Assembly (NCBI RefSeq): GCF_005222675.1
Contig: NZ_STGE01000006.1
Coordinates: 62,001 to 126,000 of the forward strand
Source of the DNA: Mycolicibacterium sp. CR10
Lineage (GTDB): Bacteria; Actinomycetota; Actinomycetes; Mycobacteriales; Mycobacteriaceae
DNA length: 64,000 nt
Direction of reading: 5' to 3'
The notes beneath the pieces are model-generated. The model was not told the origin of the DNA. It worked only from the letters and a program-made list of their open reading frames with translations, and searched no databases. A program made the position numbers and the translations under genes. This document shows, one piece after another, positions 41,292-51,576 of the stretch. Position 1 is the first letter of the stretch. Every line of letters starts with the position of its first letter.

Positions 41292-43235
41292 TCATGCAGT
41301 CAGGTCGTCACCACTTGCCTGTTCGAGAAGGCTGCGCCGGTAGCTCTCCATCGCCACCAGGTCGCCGAACAGCGCGTGGTACTCATCGCCCTGTTCGACG
41401 GGCGACATCCGCTGGAGCTTGGACTTCACCTCGGCGATCTGGCGCCCGATCCAGACCTCCAGCAGTCGGGCCAGCACGCTGGCGATATAGCGCGGTAGCT
41501 TCTCGTCCTCGGCGTTGATGGTCTCCACACCCAGCTCGTTGACCAGGGTTGCTGCCTGAGGTGACGCCGTCTGGTCCCGCACCGCCTCGAGCCACTGCGC
41601 GCCGGCCAACCCGGCCGAGGTGCCTCCGGCACCGTCGATCGCCGTCCTCACCGCCGCGTAACCGGGATGGGTGAAGCTCTCCGGGGCCAGCGAGTCGAAT
41701 ACCGGTCCGGCTAGCGCCGGATATTGCAACGCCGACTTGAGCGCTTCGCGCTGAGGCCAGAGCGTCGGGTCAGCGGGGTCGGGCCGGACCGCAGCCGGTA
41801 CCGCGGCGCGAGGCCCCTGCGGTGCGGTGGCATCGGCCTGGGTGCCGCGGCGACGCGTCCGGTCGGGCATGCCGCGCTTGCCGGCCTCTTCACGCACCCG
41901 GCTCAGCACCTGACCTTCGTCGCGCCAGCCCGTCCACCCGGCAAGCCGTCGCGCGTACTCGTCGCGCAACGCGTAGTCCCGGATCCTCGCGACCAGCGGA
42001 ACGCACTGCCGCAGCGCGTCGACCTGCGCCTGCGGATCGTTGTCCAGGACGTCGCCATCGGGAATCAGGCTGCGGACCGCGAACTCGAACATCGGGATGC
42101 GCCGCGCCACCAGATCACGCAGCGCGCCGTCACCGGATTTCAGCCGCAGATCGCACGGATCCATACCGTCGGAAGCGATTGCCACAAAAGACTTTCCGGC
42201 CACCTGCTGATCGCCGTCGAACGCCTTGAGCGCCGCCGCCTGGCCCGCGGCGTCACCGTCGAACACGAAGATCAGCTCGCCGCGATACCAGTTGTCGTCC
42301 ATCATCAGCCGCCGCAGCAGGCCGAGGTGCCCGTCGCCGAAGGCGGTCCCGCAGGACGCGACCGCCGTCGCCTCCCCGGCCAGATGCATGGCCATCACAT
42401 CGGTGTAGCCCTCGACGACGATGGCGCGGTGCGACTTCGCGATGTCGCGTCGGGCCATATCCAGGCCGAACAGCACCGCCGACTTCTTGTACAGCACCGT
42501 CTCAGGGGTGTTGACGTACTTGGCTTCCATCTGGTCGTCGTCGAAGATCCGCCGGGCACCGAACCCGATCACCTCACCGCCGCTGGCCCTGATCGGCCAC
42601 AACAGCCGACGGTGAAAACGATCCATGGGGCCCCGGCGCCCCTCCCTCGACAAGCCCGCCGCCTCGAGTTCCTTGAACTCAAAACCCTTGCGCAGCAGGT
42701 GCTTTGTCAGAGTCTCCCAACCCGACGGCGCGAATCCGCAACCGAACCGCGCGGCGGCTTCGGCGTCGAAGTTGCGCTCCATCAGGTACTGACGCGCCGG
42801 GGCGGCCTCCTCGGACTGCAGCGCGGCGGCATAGAACTCCTGCGCGGCCGCGTTGGCGGCCAACAATCTGCTGCGGCTGCCCCGGTCGCGCTGCACGTTG
42901 GCGGTCGAAGCGCCGGTGTAGGTGACGGTGTAGCCGATCCGGTCGGCGAGCAACTCGACCGCCTCGACGAAACTGACATGCTCGATCTTCTGCAGAAACG
43001 CATAGGCGTCTCCGCCTTCACCGCATCCGAAGCAGTGGAAGTGCCCGTGGTTGGGCCGAACGTGGAACGACGGGGACTTCTCGTCGTGGAAGGGGCACAG
43101 GCCTTTCATCGAATCCGCACCCGCACGGCGCAGCTGGACGTACTCGCCGACGAGGTCCTCGATGTTCACCTGCTCGCGGATGGCGGCGATATCGCGATCG
43201 GGGATCCTGCCCCGGCCCCGCCCGTCGACTGCCAC
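41292..43235 (-). CDS. dnaG: DNA primase
   Basis: The 647-residue protein has all primase parts. The zinc finger is Cys47-x2-His50 ... Cys68-x2-Cys71 (LCPFHDEKS, HCFGCGEGG). The Toprim-bearing RNA polymerase domain has VVEGYTDVMA and FDGDAAGQAA. The C-terminal DnaB-binding domain follows after a Pro/Ala-rich linker. It makes RNA primers at the replication fork. It is transcribed after dgt with a gap of 31 bp, as in M. tuberculosis Rv2344c-Rv2343c. Confidence 0.97.
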   Translation of the reverse strand: MAVDGRGRGRIPDRDIAAIREQVNIEDLVGEYVQLRRAGADSMKGLCPFHDEKSPSFHVRPNHGHFHCFGCGEGGDAYAFLQKIEHVSFVEAVELLADRIGYTVTYTGASTANVQRDRGSRSRLLAANAAAQEFYAAALQSEEAAPARQYLMERNFDAEAAARFGCGFAPSGWETLTKHLLRKGFEFKELEAAGLSREGRRGPMDRFHRRLLWPIRASGGEVIGFGARRIFDDDQMEAKYVNTPETVLYKKSAVLFGLDMARRDIAKSHRAIVVEGYTDVMAMHLAGEATAVASCGTAFGDGHLGLLRRLMMDDNWYRGELIFVFDGDAAGQAAALKAFDGDQQVAGKSFVAIASDGMDPCDLRLKSGDGALRDLVARRIPMFEFAVRSLIPDGDVLDNDPQAQVDALRQCVPLVARIRDYALRDEYARRLAGWTGWRDEGQVLSRVREEAGKRGMPDRTRRRGTQADATAPQGPRAAVPAAVRPDPADPTLWPQREALKSALQYPALAGPVFDSLAPESFTHPGYAAVRTAIDGAGGTSAGLAGAQWLEAVRDQTASPQAATLVNELGVETINAEDEKLPRYIASVLARLLEVWIGRQIAEVKSKLQRMSPVEQGDEYHALFGDLVAMESYRRSLLEQASGDDLTA

Positions 43236-43266
43236 CCGGCCAGTCTAGAGGCCGCGGAGGCGGCGG

Positions 43267-44532
43267 CTACGCGGGTTCAAGGCGCTCCAGGCGCCCTTCG
43301 GTGAACGACGCCACCTGGTCGATGACCACCCTCAGCCGAGCACCGTCGTCGGCAGCGGCGTTGAAGTCCGGCACGAAAAGTGGTTCCAGCGTTGCGGGCG
43401 CGCCGGCGAGGACGAACTGGACCACGTCGACGATCCGGTCGCGCTGCCGCGCCTGCAGATCCAGGTGCCGGGGGTCGGACATGATGAACTGCAGCGCCAG
43501 GATCTTCAGGACCGCCACCTCGGCGCGCACCACCGTGGGCACCTCCAGATGAGCGCGGTAGCGCACCAAGCGGCCCGCGCCGTGGGAATTGCGGGTGGCG
43601 GCGATGGCCGAGGACGCGAACCGGCCGACCAGCTCGCTGGTCATCGTCTTCAACGCCACCGACGCCGTCAGCGTGGCGTCGTACTTGCCGACCGCGGCCA
43701 CCGCGGGCAGGACCGAGAGCCGCTCGGCCGCCTCCACCAGGTCCGCCGCCGCCAGGCCGCCTCCCATTCCGTGCGACTGGCCCAGCCGGCCGAGCGCGCT
43801 GACGGCGTCGTCGTCGGCCAATACCCGAAGGTCGATCCGCCCGGAGGTGACGCCGTCCTCGACATCGTGCACGGAGTAGGCGACGTCGTCGGCCCAGTCC
43901 ATGATCTGGGCCTCCAGGCACGGCGTGCGGTCCGGCGCGTCGCCGCGCACCCAGGCGGCGGCCGCGGCGTCGTCGGCGTAGAAGCCGAACTTGCCGCCCT
44001 CCGGGGCCCGGTACCACGGATATTTGGTCACCGCGTCCAACGCCGCACGGGTCAGGTTCAAACCCGCGCTGCACTCTTGGCTGTCAAGGACTTTGGGTTC
44101 CAACCGGGTCAGGATGCGGAAGTTCTGCGCGTTGCCCTCGAAACCACCACAGGCATCGGCGAGCTCGTTGAGCGCGCGCTCCCCGTTGTGCCCGTAGGGC
44201 GGGTGGCCGATGTCGTGGGCCAGACCGGCCAGGTCGACGAGGTCGGGGTCTGCGCCCAGGCCCACCGCCATCCCCCGGCCTATCTGTGCCACTTCCAGGG
44301 AGTGGGTCAGCCGCGTGCGGGGGGTTTCGCTCTGCCGCGGACCGACGACCTGGGTCTTGTCGGCCAGTCGCCGCAGCGCCGCGGAGTGCAGCACCCGGGC
44401 CCGGTCGCGCGCGAAGTCGGTGCGGTGCTCGGCACCCGTGCCCGGCAGCGCAGCACCCTTCGGCGGTTCGACGACCAGACGCTGACGGTCGAACTCGCTG
44501 TAGGGATCACGTTGTGTGAGATCAGGGGGCAC
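43267..44532 (-). CDS. dgt: Deoxyguanosinetriphosphate triphosphohydrolase-like protein
   Basis: The protein is 421 residues from the GTG at 44532 and belongs to the HD superfamily. The metal-binding His-Asp residues are in [17 protein letters not shown] and [16 protein letters not shown], with [16 protein letters not shown] further on. It hydrolyses dNTP to deoxynucleoside and triphosphate and thus helps control dNTP pools beside DnaG. A GTG at 44592 is also open but would leave only 12 bp before the divergent gene; 44532 fits the usual family N-terminus ([10 protein letters not shown]). Confidence 0.93.
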   Translation of the reverse strand: MPPDLTQRDPYSEFDRQRLVVEPPKGAALPGTGAEHRTDFARDRARVLHSAALRRLADKTQVVGPRQSETPRTRLTHSLEVAQIGRGMAVGLGADPDLVDLAGLAHDIGHPPYGHNGERALNELADACGGFEGNAQNFRILTRLEPKVLDSQECSAGLNLTRAALDAVTKYPWYRAPEGGKFGFYADDAAAAAWVRGDAPDRTPCLEAQIMDWADDVAYSVHDVEDGVTSGRIDLRVLADDDAVSALGRLGQSHGMGGGLAAADLVEAAERLSVLPAVAAVGKYDATLTASVALKTMTSELVGRFASSAIAATRNSHGAGRLVRYRAHLEVPTVVRAEVAVLKILALQFIMSDPRHLDLQARQRDRIVDVVQFVLAGAPATLEPLFVPDFNAAADDGARLRVVIDQVASFTEGRLERLEPA

Positions 44533-44604
44533 CGACGGACAGTCTGCCAGGCCGATCACCGCCGTAATCGCAGCCGTGCGGGCGCGCGGCACTAGATTGG
44601 CGGA

Positions 44605-46644
44605 ATGCGCGTCGCCCGCCTGCTCAGCATGCTGCTCGCCGTACTGACCACCGGACTTCTCTGCGCGCCGGGCGTCGCCGCCGAGCCCCCGTTCCGTATC
44701 CCGGATTACGTCACCGACGAATCCGGGGTGCTGACCCCGGGACAGCGCGAGGACGTCGAGGCCGCGGTATCGCGGCTCTACGAGGACGAACGCATCCGCC
44801 TCTGGGTCGTCTACGTCGACACCTTCGGGCAGAGTGCCCTGGGCTGGGCGCGAACCACGATGCAGCTCAGCGACTTCGGCGACCGCGATGCCCTACTGGC
44901 GGTGGCCACTGCGGAGCGCTCCTACGCCTTCCAGGTACCACCGTCGATCATGTCTCAGTCCAGAGCGTCAGCCCTGCAGCGCGACGCGATCGAACCCGCG
45001 CTGCGACGCGACGATTGGGCCGGCGCCGCGGTCGCCGCCAGCGATGGCATGACAGGCTCGTCGACGGGGTCAGGTTCGGGGGTGTCCTGGGTGGCCTTGC
45101 TCATCATGGCGGCGCTCCTGGCCGTCGCCGTGTTCGTGCTGTGGCTGTGGACGCGCCGCAGGCGGCGCAAGCGCAAGGAGGCCGAGTTCGCCGCCGCCCG
45201 ACGCGTCGATCCGTCCGATCCCAACGCGTTGGCGTCGGTGCCGATCGACGCGCTCGATGACCTGAGCAAATCCATCGTGGTCGACGTGGACAACGCGGTG
45301 CGCACCAGCGAAAGCGAACTCGCGTTGGCTGTCGAAGAATTCGGCCCCAGTCAGACGGAACCGTTCACCCGGGCGGTCGGAAATGCGCGGACCGCGCTGG
45401 CTCAGGCGTTCAATGTGCGCCAGATCCTCGACGACGCGGTGCCGGAGACGCCACAGCAGCGTCGTGACCTGTTGACCCGGGTCGTCGTCGCCGCCGCGAG
45501 GGCCGATCGGGAGCTCGACACCCAGAGCGAGGCATTCGAGAACCTGCGTGATCTGATCATCAACGCGCCCACCCGCCTCGATGCCCTGACCCAGCAGATG
45601 GTCGACCTGACGGCCCGCCTCGAGCCGTCGGAGCAGGCGCTCGCGGCGCTGCACAACCAATTCGATCCGGCCGCACTGGCTTCGGTCGCCGACAATCCGG
45701 CGACCGCCAGGGAGCGGTTGTCCTTCGCCGATCGCAGCATGACCAACGCGAGGGCACTCGTGGCCCGACCGACCGGTCAGCAGATGGGACTCGTGGATGC
45801 CATCCGGGCCGCCGAATCTTCGCTGGGGCAGACACGTTCGCTGCTGGACGCGGTCGATTCGGTGGGCACCGACATCAACCGGGCGGTGTCCGCGCTGCCG
45901 TCGGCGATCGCCGACATCCAGAACGGCATCGCCGCGGCGGCGACCCAACTGCAGCAGGGCACGACGGCGCAGAAGGAACTGGAGACTGCGCGCGACGCGG
46001 CCGCCAAGGCCGTCGATGACGCGCAGCGCAACGGCGCGACCGACCCGCTCGGAACGTTCACCCGGCTCACCAAGGCCGACGCCGACCTCGATCGGCTGCT
46101 GGACAGCGTCGCCGAGGAGCGCGCCGCAACCGAACGGATGAGCCGCGCCTACGACCAGGCGCTGCTCACCGCGCAGTCCCGGGTACGCGGGGTGTCGGAT
46201 TTCATCGACACCCGACGCGGCAGTATCGGGCCCGAGGCACGCACCCGCCTGGCCGAAGCGGTCCGCCAGTTGCAGGCCGCCCAGGACAAGAAGGCGACCA
46301 ACCTCAGCGAGGCCATCGCCCACGCCAATGGCGCGTCCATGCTTGCCGCGCAGGCACAGTCACTGGCCAACGACGATGTGCATGCCGCGCAGCGGACCTA
46401 CACCTCCGGCTGGGGCGGAGGGCCCGGCGGCGGCGGCAGCGGCTCAGACATGGGTGCCGTCATCGGCGGGATCATCATCGGCAACATCCTCGGCGGCGCC
46501 ATGCGTGGCGGTTTGGGCGGCGGTTACGGGGGCGGCTTCGGCGGTGGTTTCGGTGGTGGGCGCAGCTCGGGACGCTCGACGTCCTACGGCGGCTCGTCGC
46601 GGTCGTCGGGCCGCAGCTACAGCGGCGGTGGTGGCCGCTTCTAG
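44605..46644 (+). CDS. TPM domain membrane protein (Rv2345-like)
   Basis: The 679-residue protein has a signal peptide ending near VAA/EPP, a TPM domain at about residues 30-150 ([20 protein letters not shown]), one membrane segment at about 160-185 ([20 protein letters not shown]) followed by a very basic stretch, a long cytoplasmic coiled-coil region (residues about 200-590) and a Gly/Ser-rich tail. The TPM domain lies outside the membrane. It matches Rv2345 in place and layout. Some TPM proteins act in photosystem repair or as phosphatases, but here function is unknown. Confidence 0.88.
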   Translation: MRVARLLSMLLAVLTTGLLCAPGVAAEPPFRIPDYVTDESGVLTPGQREDVEAAVSRLYEDERIRLWVVYVDTFGQSALGWARTTMQLSDFGDRDALLAVATAERSYAFQVPPSIMSQSRASALQRDAIEPALRRDDWAGAAVAASDGMTGSSTGSGSGVSWVALLIMAALLAVAVFVLWLWTRRRRRKRKEAEFAAARRVDPSDPNALASVPIDALDDLSKSIVVDVDNAVRTSESELALAVEEFGPSQTEPFTRAVGNARTALAQAFNVRQILDDAVPETPQQRRDLLTRVVVAAARADRELDTQSEAFENLRDLIINAPTRLDALTQQMVDLTARLEPSEQALAALHNQFDPAALASVADNPATARERLSFADRSMTNARALVARPTGQQMGLVDAIRAAESSLGQTRSLLDAVDSVGTDINRAVSALPSAIADIQNGIAAAATQLQQGTTAQKELETARDAAAKAVDDAQRNGATDPLGTFTRLTKADADLDRLLDSVAEERAATERMSRAYDQALLTAQSRVRGVSDFIDTRRGSIGPEARTRLAEAVRQLQAAQDKKATNLSEAIAHANGASMLAAQAQSLANDDVHAAQRTYTSGWGGGPGGGGSGSDMGAVIGGIIIGNILGGAMRGGLGGGYGGGFGGGFGGGRSSGRSTSYGGSSRSSGRSYSGGGGRF

Positions 46645-46700
46645 GTGTTCGCGCCCGGCGGGGCGGGGTGGGCTGCCTCGGGCCAAATGCCGACGATCCA

Positions 46701-46714
46701 GTGACTTTGGCCAC
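46701..46714 (+). promoter_or_regulatory. Possible DosR box upstream of the universal stress gene
   Basis: GTGACTTTGGCCAC matches 10 of 14 positions of the DosR core GGGACTTTAGTCCC. A candidate -10 TACAGT lies at 46738-46743, placing the box about 42 bases before the expected start of transcription, as in DosR-controlled promoters. Several mycobacterial universal stress genes are in the DosR regulon. Confidence 0.45.
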
Positions 46715-46782
46715 CGGGCAGGTGTCTCTGCCGGCTTTACAGTCGGTCCAGGTCAGTCGCCGAAACACCGGAAGGTGGCGCA

Positions 46783-47661
46783 ATGTCAAGGACCGCACAT
46801 CCTTCAGGGATCCTGGTCGGAGTCGACGGCTCGGAGTTTTCCGATGCCGCCGTGCGCTGGGCGGTACGCGAGGCGGCGATGCATCACGAGCCGCTGACCC
46901 TGATGTCGATCGTCGAGCGCCACGGACCGCACGTCACCTATGACACCGAGGTGATGCTGCAATCGCGCCAGGCGCAGCACAGCGACGGTGAGCGGATTCT
47001 GGCCAACGCTCAGCAGATCGTCGAGGACGAACTGGGCGCAGACACAGCCCAGGTGCATGCGGAGTTCATGTTCGCGCATCCGCTGGCGACGCTCATCGAA
47101 GCGTCGAAGGACGCGCGGATGGTGGTGGTCGGCTGTCGCGGTGTGAGCGCACTGGACCGGCTGAGGCTCGGTTCGGTCAGCGCCGGACTCGCCCGGCACG
47201 CCCACTGCCCGGTTGCGGTGATCCACAAGGAGCACCCCGAGCCGGACGCAGACGCACCGATTCTGCTCGGCATCGACGGCTCGCCGACGTCGGAGTTCGC
47301 CACCGCAATCGCGTTCGAAGAGGCCTCACACCGCCGCGCGCCGTTGATCGCGATGCACGCGTGGGCGGATACCGCCACGTCCAACATCCACCTCAGGACG
47401 AGGATTGAGGAAGAGAAGGGCGCCGAGGTGCTGGGCGAGCGCCTCGCCGGCTGGCACGAGAAGTACCCGGACGTTCGCGTGACACCCACGCTGATTCCCA
47501 ACAACGCCGGCCGCTGGCTCGTCGACAACTCCGAAACCGCACAGCTGGTCGTCGTCGGCAGCCACGGACGCGGCGGGTTCGCCGGCATGCTGCTCGGATC
47601 GGTCAGCAGCGCTGTGGTGGACTCGGCCGAGGTGCCGGTGATCGTGGCGCGTCCGACCTAG
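46783..47661 (+). CDS. Universal stress protein (two UspA domains)
   Basis: The 292-residue protein has two UspA domains of about 145 residues. Each starts with ILVGVDGSEFSDAAVRWAV or ILLGIDGSPTSEFATAIAF and ends with the ATP-binding pattern G-x2-G-x9-(S/T): VVVGCRGVSALDRLRLGSVS and VVVGSHGRGGFAGMLLGSVS. Tandem Usp proteins in mycobacteria bind ATP and are tied to hypoxia and dormancy. The ATG follows GGAAGGTGGCG. A possible DosR box lies upstream. Confidence 0.93.
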   Translation: MSRTAHPSGILVGVDGSEFSDAAVRWAVREAAMHHEPLTLMSIVERHGPHVTYDTEVMLQSRQAQHSDGERILANAQQIVEDELGADTAQVHAEFMFAHPLATLIEASKDARMVVVGCRGVSALDRLRLGSVSAGLARHAHCPVAVIHKEHPEPDADAPILLGIDGSPTSEFATAIAFEEASHRRAPLIAMHAWADTATSNIHLRTRIEEEKGAEVLGERLAGWHEKYPDVRVTPTLIPNNAGRWLVDNSETAQLVVVGSHGRGGFAGMLLGSVSSAVVDSAEVPVIVARPT

Positions 47662-47683
47662 CGCGTCGGAGGCACCGGCTCGG

Positions 47684-49090
47684 TCAGCAGCCCTTCAGGC
47701 GCGTGGCCAGGTAGTCCGGCACCTGCGCGATCGCCACCCGCTCCTGGGTCATCGCGTCGCGTTCGCGCACCGTCACCGCGTGGTCGTCGAGCGAGTCGAA
47801 ATCCAGCGTGACGCAGAACGGTGTGCCGATCTCGTCCTGGCGGCGATAGCGCCGCCCGATGGCTCCCGCGTCGTCGAATTCGATGTTCCATGACTTGCGC
47901 AGTTCGGCCGCGAGATCGCGGGCCTTGGGCGACAGGTCGGCGTGCCGCGACAGCGGCAGCACCGCCGCCTTGATCGGCGAAAGCCTTGGATCCAGCTTCA
48001 GCACGGTGCGCTTGTCGACGCCGCCCTTGGCGTTCGGCGCCTCGTCCTCGTGATAGGCGTCGACGAGGAACGCCATCAACGAACGGGTCAGACCGGCTGC
48101 CGGCTCGATCACGTACGGCACGTAGCGGGTGTCGTTCGCCTGGTCGTAGAACGACAGATCGACACCGGAATGGCTTGAGTGCGTGGTCAAGTCGAAGTTC
48201 GTCCGGTTGGCGATGCCTTCGAGCTCACCCCACGGGTTGCCGGCGAAACCGAATTTGTACTCGATGTCGACGGTGCCGTCGGAGTAGTGCGACAACTTCT
48301 CCTTGGGATGGTTGTAGAGCCGAAGGTTCTCACGGTCGATGCCGAGGTCGACGTACCAGGCCAGCCGGGTGTCGATCCAGTACTGGTGCCATTCACCCGC
48401 CGTGGCCGGCTCGACGAAGAATTCCATCTCCATCTGCTCGAACTCGCGGGTGCGGAAGATGAAGTTCCCCGGCGTGATCTCGTTGCGGAAGCTCTTGCCG
48501 ATCTGGCCGATGCCGAAGGGTGGCTTCTTCCGTGCCGTCGTCACCACGTTGGCGAAGTTGACGAAGATGCCCTGCGCCGTCTCCGGCCGCAGATAGTGCA
48601 GCCCCTCCTCGGTCTCGATCGGACCGAGGTAGGTCTTGAGCATCATGTTGAAGTCGCGCGGCTCGGTCCACTGCCCCTTGGTGCCGCAGTCGGGGCAGAC
48701 GATCTCGTCCATCGGGACTGAGTCTGGATCCACGGCCGTGTCGCGCGTGCCCTTCTTGAGGGCGTACGCCTCCTGCATGTGGTCCTGACGGTGCCGCTTG
48801 TGGCAGTTCAGGCACTCGACCAGCGGGTCGTTGAACACCTCGACGTGACCGGAGGCCACCCACACCTGCCGCGGCAGGATGATGGCGCTGTCGAGACCGA
48901 CGACGTCGTCGCGGCCGGTGACGACCGACCGCCACCATTGACGCTTGATGTTCTCTTTCAGTTCGACACCGAGCGGGCCATAGTCCCAGGCGGATTTGGT
49001 GCCGCCGTAGATCTCTCCGGACTGGAACACCAGCCCACGGCGTTTGGCCAGGTTTGCAACGGTATCGATGATCGAGGAGGTCGGAGCCAC
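47684..49090 (-). CDS. glyS: Glycyl-tRNA synthetase
   Basis: The 468-residue protein is a class II alpha2-type glycyl-tRNA synthetase. Visible marks include [20 protein letters not shown] near the start, zinc-type cysteines ([18 protein letters not shown]), motif 2-like [20 protein letters not shown] and the C-terminal anticodon-binding domain ([16 protein letters not shown]). It charges tRNA-Gly. The start is a GTG at 49090. Position beside smtB-zur matches M. tuberculosis Rv2357c. Confidence 0.97.
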   Translation of the reverse strand: MAPTSSIIDTVANLAKRRGLVFQSGEIYGGTKSAWDYGPLGVELKENIKRQWWRSVVTGRDDVVGLDSAIILPRQVWVASGHVEVFNDPLVECLNCHKRHRQDHMQEAYALKKGTRDTAVDPDSVPMDEIVCPDCGTKGQWTEPRDFNMMLKTYLGPIETEEGLHYLRPETAQGIFVNFANVVTTARKKPPFGIGQIGKSFRNEITPGNFIFRTREFEQMEMEFFVEPATAGEWHQYWIDTRLAWYVDLGIDRENLRLYNHPKEKLSHYSDGTVDIEYKFGFAGNPWGELEGIANRTNFDLTTHSSHSGVDLSFYDQANDTRYVPYVIEPAAGLTRSLMAFLVDAYHEDEAPNAKGGVDKRTVLKLDPRLSPIKAAVLPLSRHADLSPKARDLAAELRKSWNIEFDDAGAIGRRYRRQDEIGTPFCVTLDFDSLDDHAVTVRERDAMTQERVAIAQVPDYLATRLKGC

Positions 49091-49152
49091 GGCTCCACAG
49101 CGTAGCGAGGCCGGTGGCAGGTTCTGTCACGGGCGACACGAATCCCCGATTG

Positions 49153-49172
49153 ACATGCGTAGTGGTGCATGT
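49153..49172. promoter_or_regulatory. Inverted repeat operator of the smtB-zur operon
   Basis: ACATGC (49153-49158) and GCATGT (49167-49172) are perfect inverted copies with an 8-base spacer, 13 bases before the smtB ATG and 62 bases from the divergent glyS start. Position fits autorepression by the SmtB-type protein. Confidence 0.6.
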
Positions 49173-49185
49173 ATCGTGGGGTCTA

Positions 49186-49566
49186 ATGAAAACCGTTTCC
49201 ACTATGCCTGAGTCGTCGGGTAGCCACGACCCCCACGTCCAGACAGGCGGGCCTGCGGCAGCACTCCCGTCGCGCGCGGTCCTCGACACCGCAGGCGATC
49301 TGCTTCGCGCCCTGGCCGCACCCGTGCGCATCGCCATCGTGCTGCAGCTTCGTGAAGAGGCGCGGTGCGTCCATGAACTGGTGGACGCGTTGGACGTTCC
49401 GCAGCCGTTGGTCAGCCAGCACCTGCGGATACTGAAGGCGGCGGGCGTCGTGGAAGGTTCCCGGTCGGGTCGGGAAGTGTTGTACCGCTTGGTCGATCAC
49501 CACCTGACGGACATTGTCCTCGCCGCCGTGATGCATGCGGCCGAGGGCGAAGGTCACACCCCGTGA
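49186..49566 (+). CDS. smtB: Zinc-responsive ArsR/SmtB-family repressor
   Basis: The 126-residue regulator has a winged helix (LVDALDVPQPLVSQHLRILK) and the alpha-5 zinc site Asp104, His106, His117, Glu120 in RLVDHHLTDIVLAAVMHAAE. In M. tuberculosis the equivalent Rv2358 represses its own operon with zur and leaves DNA when zinc binds. The ATG at 49186 follows the inverted repeat; an upstream in-frame reading from 49114 runs into the promoter. The stop overlaps zur (GTGA). Confidence 0.92.
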   Translation: MKTVSTMPESSGSHDPHVQTGGPAAALPSRAVLDTAGDLLRALAAPVRIAIVLQLREEARCVHELVDALDVPQPLVSQHLRILKAAGVVEGSRSGREVLYRLVDHHLTDIVLAAVMHAAEGEGHTP

Positions 49567-49970
49567 CCGGCGCAGTCCGGGCGACACGTCAGCGCGCCGC
49601 CATCTCCGCCCTGTTGGAGAACCTCGAGGACTTTCGTTCCGCCCAGGATCTGCACGACGAATTGCGCAGGCGCGGTGAGGGCATCGGCCTGACCACCGTG
49701 TACCGCACGCTGCAGCATATGGCCGCGACAGGCGCCGTCGACACCCTGCGCACCGACACCGGGGAATCGGTCTACCGACTCTGCTCGGAGCACCACCATC
49801 ACCATCTGGTGTGCCGGGCGTGCGGCTCGACCGTCGAGATCCAGGGTGGTCAGGTGGAGGCCTGGGCCGCTCAGGTCGCCCGGGAACACGGGTTCTCCGA
49901 CGTGAGCCACACCATCGAGATCTTCGGCATCTGCAGCAGTTGCGTGGCCTCGACCACGTCAGAGAACTAG
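49563..49970 (+). CDS. zur: Zinc uptake regulator Zur (FurB)
   Basis: The 135-residue Fur-family protein has the winged helix (IGLTTVYRTLQHMAATGAVD), a His-rich hinge (SEHHHHHLVCRACG) and the structural zinc site made of two CxxC pairs (CRAC and CSSC). With zinc bound it represses zinc uptake and zinc-free ribosomal protein genes. It is co-translated with the SmtB-type gene, so zinc excess raises Zur levels. The stop shares CTAG with the convergent small gene. Confidence 0.95.
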   Translation: MTGAVRATRQRAAISALLENLEDFRSAQDLHDELRRRGEGIGLTTVYRTLQHMAATGAVDTLRTDTGESVYRLCSEHHHHHLVCRACGSTVEIQGGQVEAWAAQVAREHGFSDVSHTIEIFGICSSCVASTTSEN

Positions 49971-50158
49971 CGCCGCTTGCGGCCTCGCCACCCGGCGACC
50001 GCAATCACGATGCCGACAATCGCGATGATCGGCCCGAGAACCGACCACGTCGTGGTGTTGCTCATCGGGCTGCCGGACACGGCCCCGAGCCCCTGCAGCG
50101 TGAACAGCAGGCCGAAAAGCGCGACCACCAGACCGACGATGACGACCACAGTGCGCAT
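49967..50158 (-). CDS. Small membrane protein
   Basis: The 63-residue protein has two membrane segments (VVVIVGLVVALFGLLFTLQG and GPIIAIVGIVIAVAGW) and a basic end (RGRKRR). Such two-helix proteins are common in mycobacteria and have no assigned role. Its composition and tight convergent packing against zur support it as real. Confidence 0.72.
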   Translation of the reverse strand: MRTVVVIVGLVVALFGLLFTLQGLGAVSGSPMSNTTTWSVLGPIIAIVGIVIAVAGWRGRKRR

Positions 50159-50178
50159 CCTTCGACCCTAGCCGCCGG

Positions 50179-50601
50179 TCAGCCGAGTAGCGCGCGCCGC
50201 ACGTCGGCCCCGGTGGCCAGCACCATCAGGACCAGGGTGCGCAGCGCGTCGTCCGTGAGGCCGGCGGCCGGGAAGTTGTAGCGCAGCAGTACGTCGCCGG
50301 TCTTCTTCGAGCGCCCACCCCCGCTCGGTGTTCCGACCTTCTCCACCAGTGACACCGTACCCAGCAGCGTGTCGTGCGCATGCTTGGCGACGTTGGCGCG
50401 AATCTTGCTGTCCAACGGCAGATCCCACGCCAGGACCTGGGTGAGCGACACCAGGTCGAGGTCTTGGGCGATCGTGACGACCCGCAGTGACGCGAACGTC
50501 TCGTCGTGCTGCACCGTCAGGGCACCGTCGTCCTCGTGCGTGACGGGGAGAATTTCCCCCAGCACCACAGGGAGCCGCTCGGACAGGTCCGTCGAGTCCA
50601 C
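50179..50601 (-). CDS. Conserved hypothetical protein (Rv2360c-like)
   Basis: The 140-residue protein starts at a GTG and has mixed alpha/beta character (FASLRVVTIAQDLDLVSLTQ, LGTVSLVEKVGT, VLLRYNFPAAGLTDDALRTL). This resembles the YbjN/type III chaperone-like fold, but no catalytic motif is seen. Size and position next to uppS match M. tuberculosis Rv2360c. Function unknown. Confidence 0.78.
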   Translation of the reverse strand: MDSTDLSERLPVVLGEILPVTHEDDGALTVQHDETFASLRVVTIAQDLDLVSLTQVLAWDLPLDSKIRANVAKHAHDTLLGTVSLVEKVGTPSGGGRSKKTGDVLLRYNFPAAGLTDDALRTLVLMVLATGADVRRALLG

Positions 50602-50617
50602 CGGGTCAGGCCTTGCC

Positions 50618-50691
50618 GCTCAGGCACATCATTCGGCTCTGCCGCTCACACATCATTCGGCTCTGCCGCTCACACATCATTCGGCTCTGCC
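50618..50691. repeat. 24-bp tandem repeat (minisatellite) at the 3' end of uppS
   Basis: Two exact copies of a 24-bp unit starting GCTCACACATCATTCGG lie at 50644-50667 and 50668-50691. A third copy at 50618-50643 has two extra bases. The last copy includes the uppS stop, so on the coding strand each copy repeats the final codons and the stop. This is the structure of a VNTR locus. Confidence 0.9.
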
Positions 50692-51576
50692 GAAGCGGCG
50701 GTTGCGGTTGACGTACTCCTCGCACGCGGCCCACAGATCCCGGCGGTCGTAATCGGGCCACAGCTTGTCCTGGAAGACGTACTCGGCGTACGCCGCCTGC
50801 CACAGCAGGAAGTTGCTCGCGCGCTGCTCTCCGGAGGTCCGGATGAACAGATCGACATCGGGGATGTCCGAGCGGTGCAGGTGCTTCGCGAACGCCGCCT
50901 CGGTGATGCGGGAGGGGTTGATCTTGCCGTCCACCGCCTGCTGAGCGAGTTGGCGTGCCGCCTCGACGATCTCGGTGCGGCCGCCGTAGTTCACGCAGTA
51001 GTTGATCGTGATGACGTCGTTGTCGACGGTCATCTGCTCGGCGATGTCGAACTCCTTGATGACGCTTCGCCACATGCGGGGCCGCGACCCGACCCAGCGC
51101 ATCCGCACACCCATGTCGTTGAGATTCTCCCGGCGGCGTTTGACCACTTCCCGGTTGAAGCCCATCAGGAATCGGACCTCCTCGGTGCTGCGCTTCCAGT
51201 TCTCGGTGGAGAACGCGTACACCGTCAGGTGCTTGACACCGATCTCGATGGCACCGCAGGTGATGTCGATCAACACCGCCTCGCCCATCTTGTGCCCCTC
51301 GGTGCGGCCCAGCCCACGCTGAGTGGCCCACCTGCCATTGCCGTCCATCACCACCGCGACGTGGCTGGGCACCTGGTCGGCCGGAATCTGTGGAGCGGCG
51401 GCCTTGGAGGTGTGCTGCGGCGGGCGGGCGAAGCGGCCGTTGGTGTGCTGCGGCAGCTCCGGGAATTCGACGGGCCAACTCGACTTGTCCGGGAAGGTCG
51501 GATAGTCGTCAGGCGCCGGGGGCAGCTGCGGGTAGCGGTTCTTCCCCGTCCGCCACCCGGTCCGTTCCGTTGCCAT
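50677..51576 (-). CDS. uppS: Cis-prenyl transferase: decaprenyl diphosphate synthase
   Basis: The 299-residue protein has the cis-prenyltransferase marks: catalytic Asp78 in [22 protein letters not shown], the [15 protein letters not shown] region and AYAEYVF. In M. tuberculosis the equivalent Rv2361c makes decaprenyl diphosphate, the carrier for arabinogalactan and peptidoglycan. The ATG at 51576 ([10 protein letters not shown]) gives the expected N-terminal extension of about 70 residues and overlaps recO by 68 bp. The longer reading upstream is recO out of frame. The last codons form part of a tandem repeat. Confidence 0.95.
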   Translation of the reverse strand: MATERTGWRTGKNRYPQLPPAPDDYPTFPDKSSWPVEFPELPQHTNGRFARPPQHTSKAAAPQIPADQVPSHVAVVMDGNGRWATQRGLGRTEGHKMGEAVLIDITCGAIEIGVKHLTVYAFSTENWKRSTEEVRFLMGFNREVVKRRRENLNDMGVRMRWVGSRPRMWRSVIKEFDIAEQMTVDNDVITINYCVNYGGRTEIVEAARQLAQQAVDGKINPSRITEAAFAKHLHRSDIPDVDLFIRTSGEQRASNFLLWQAAYAEYVFQDKLWPDYDRRDLWAACEEYVNRNRRFGRAE

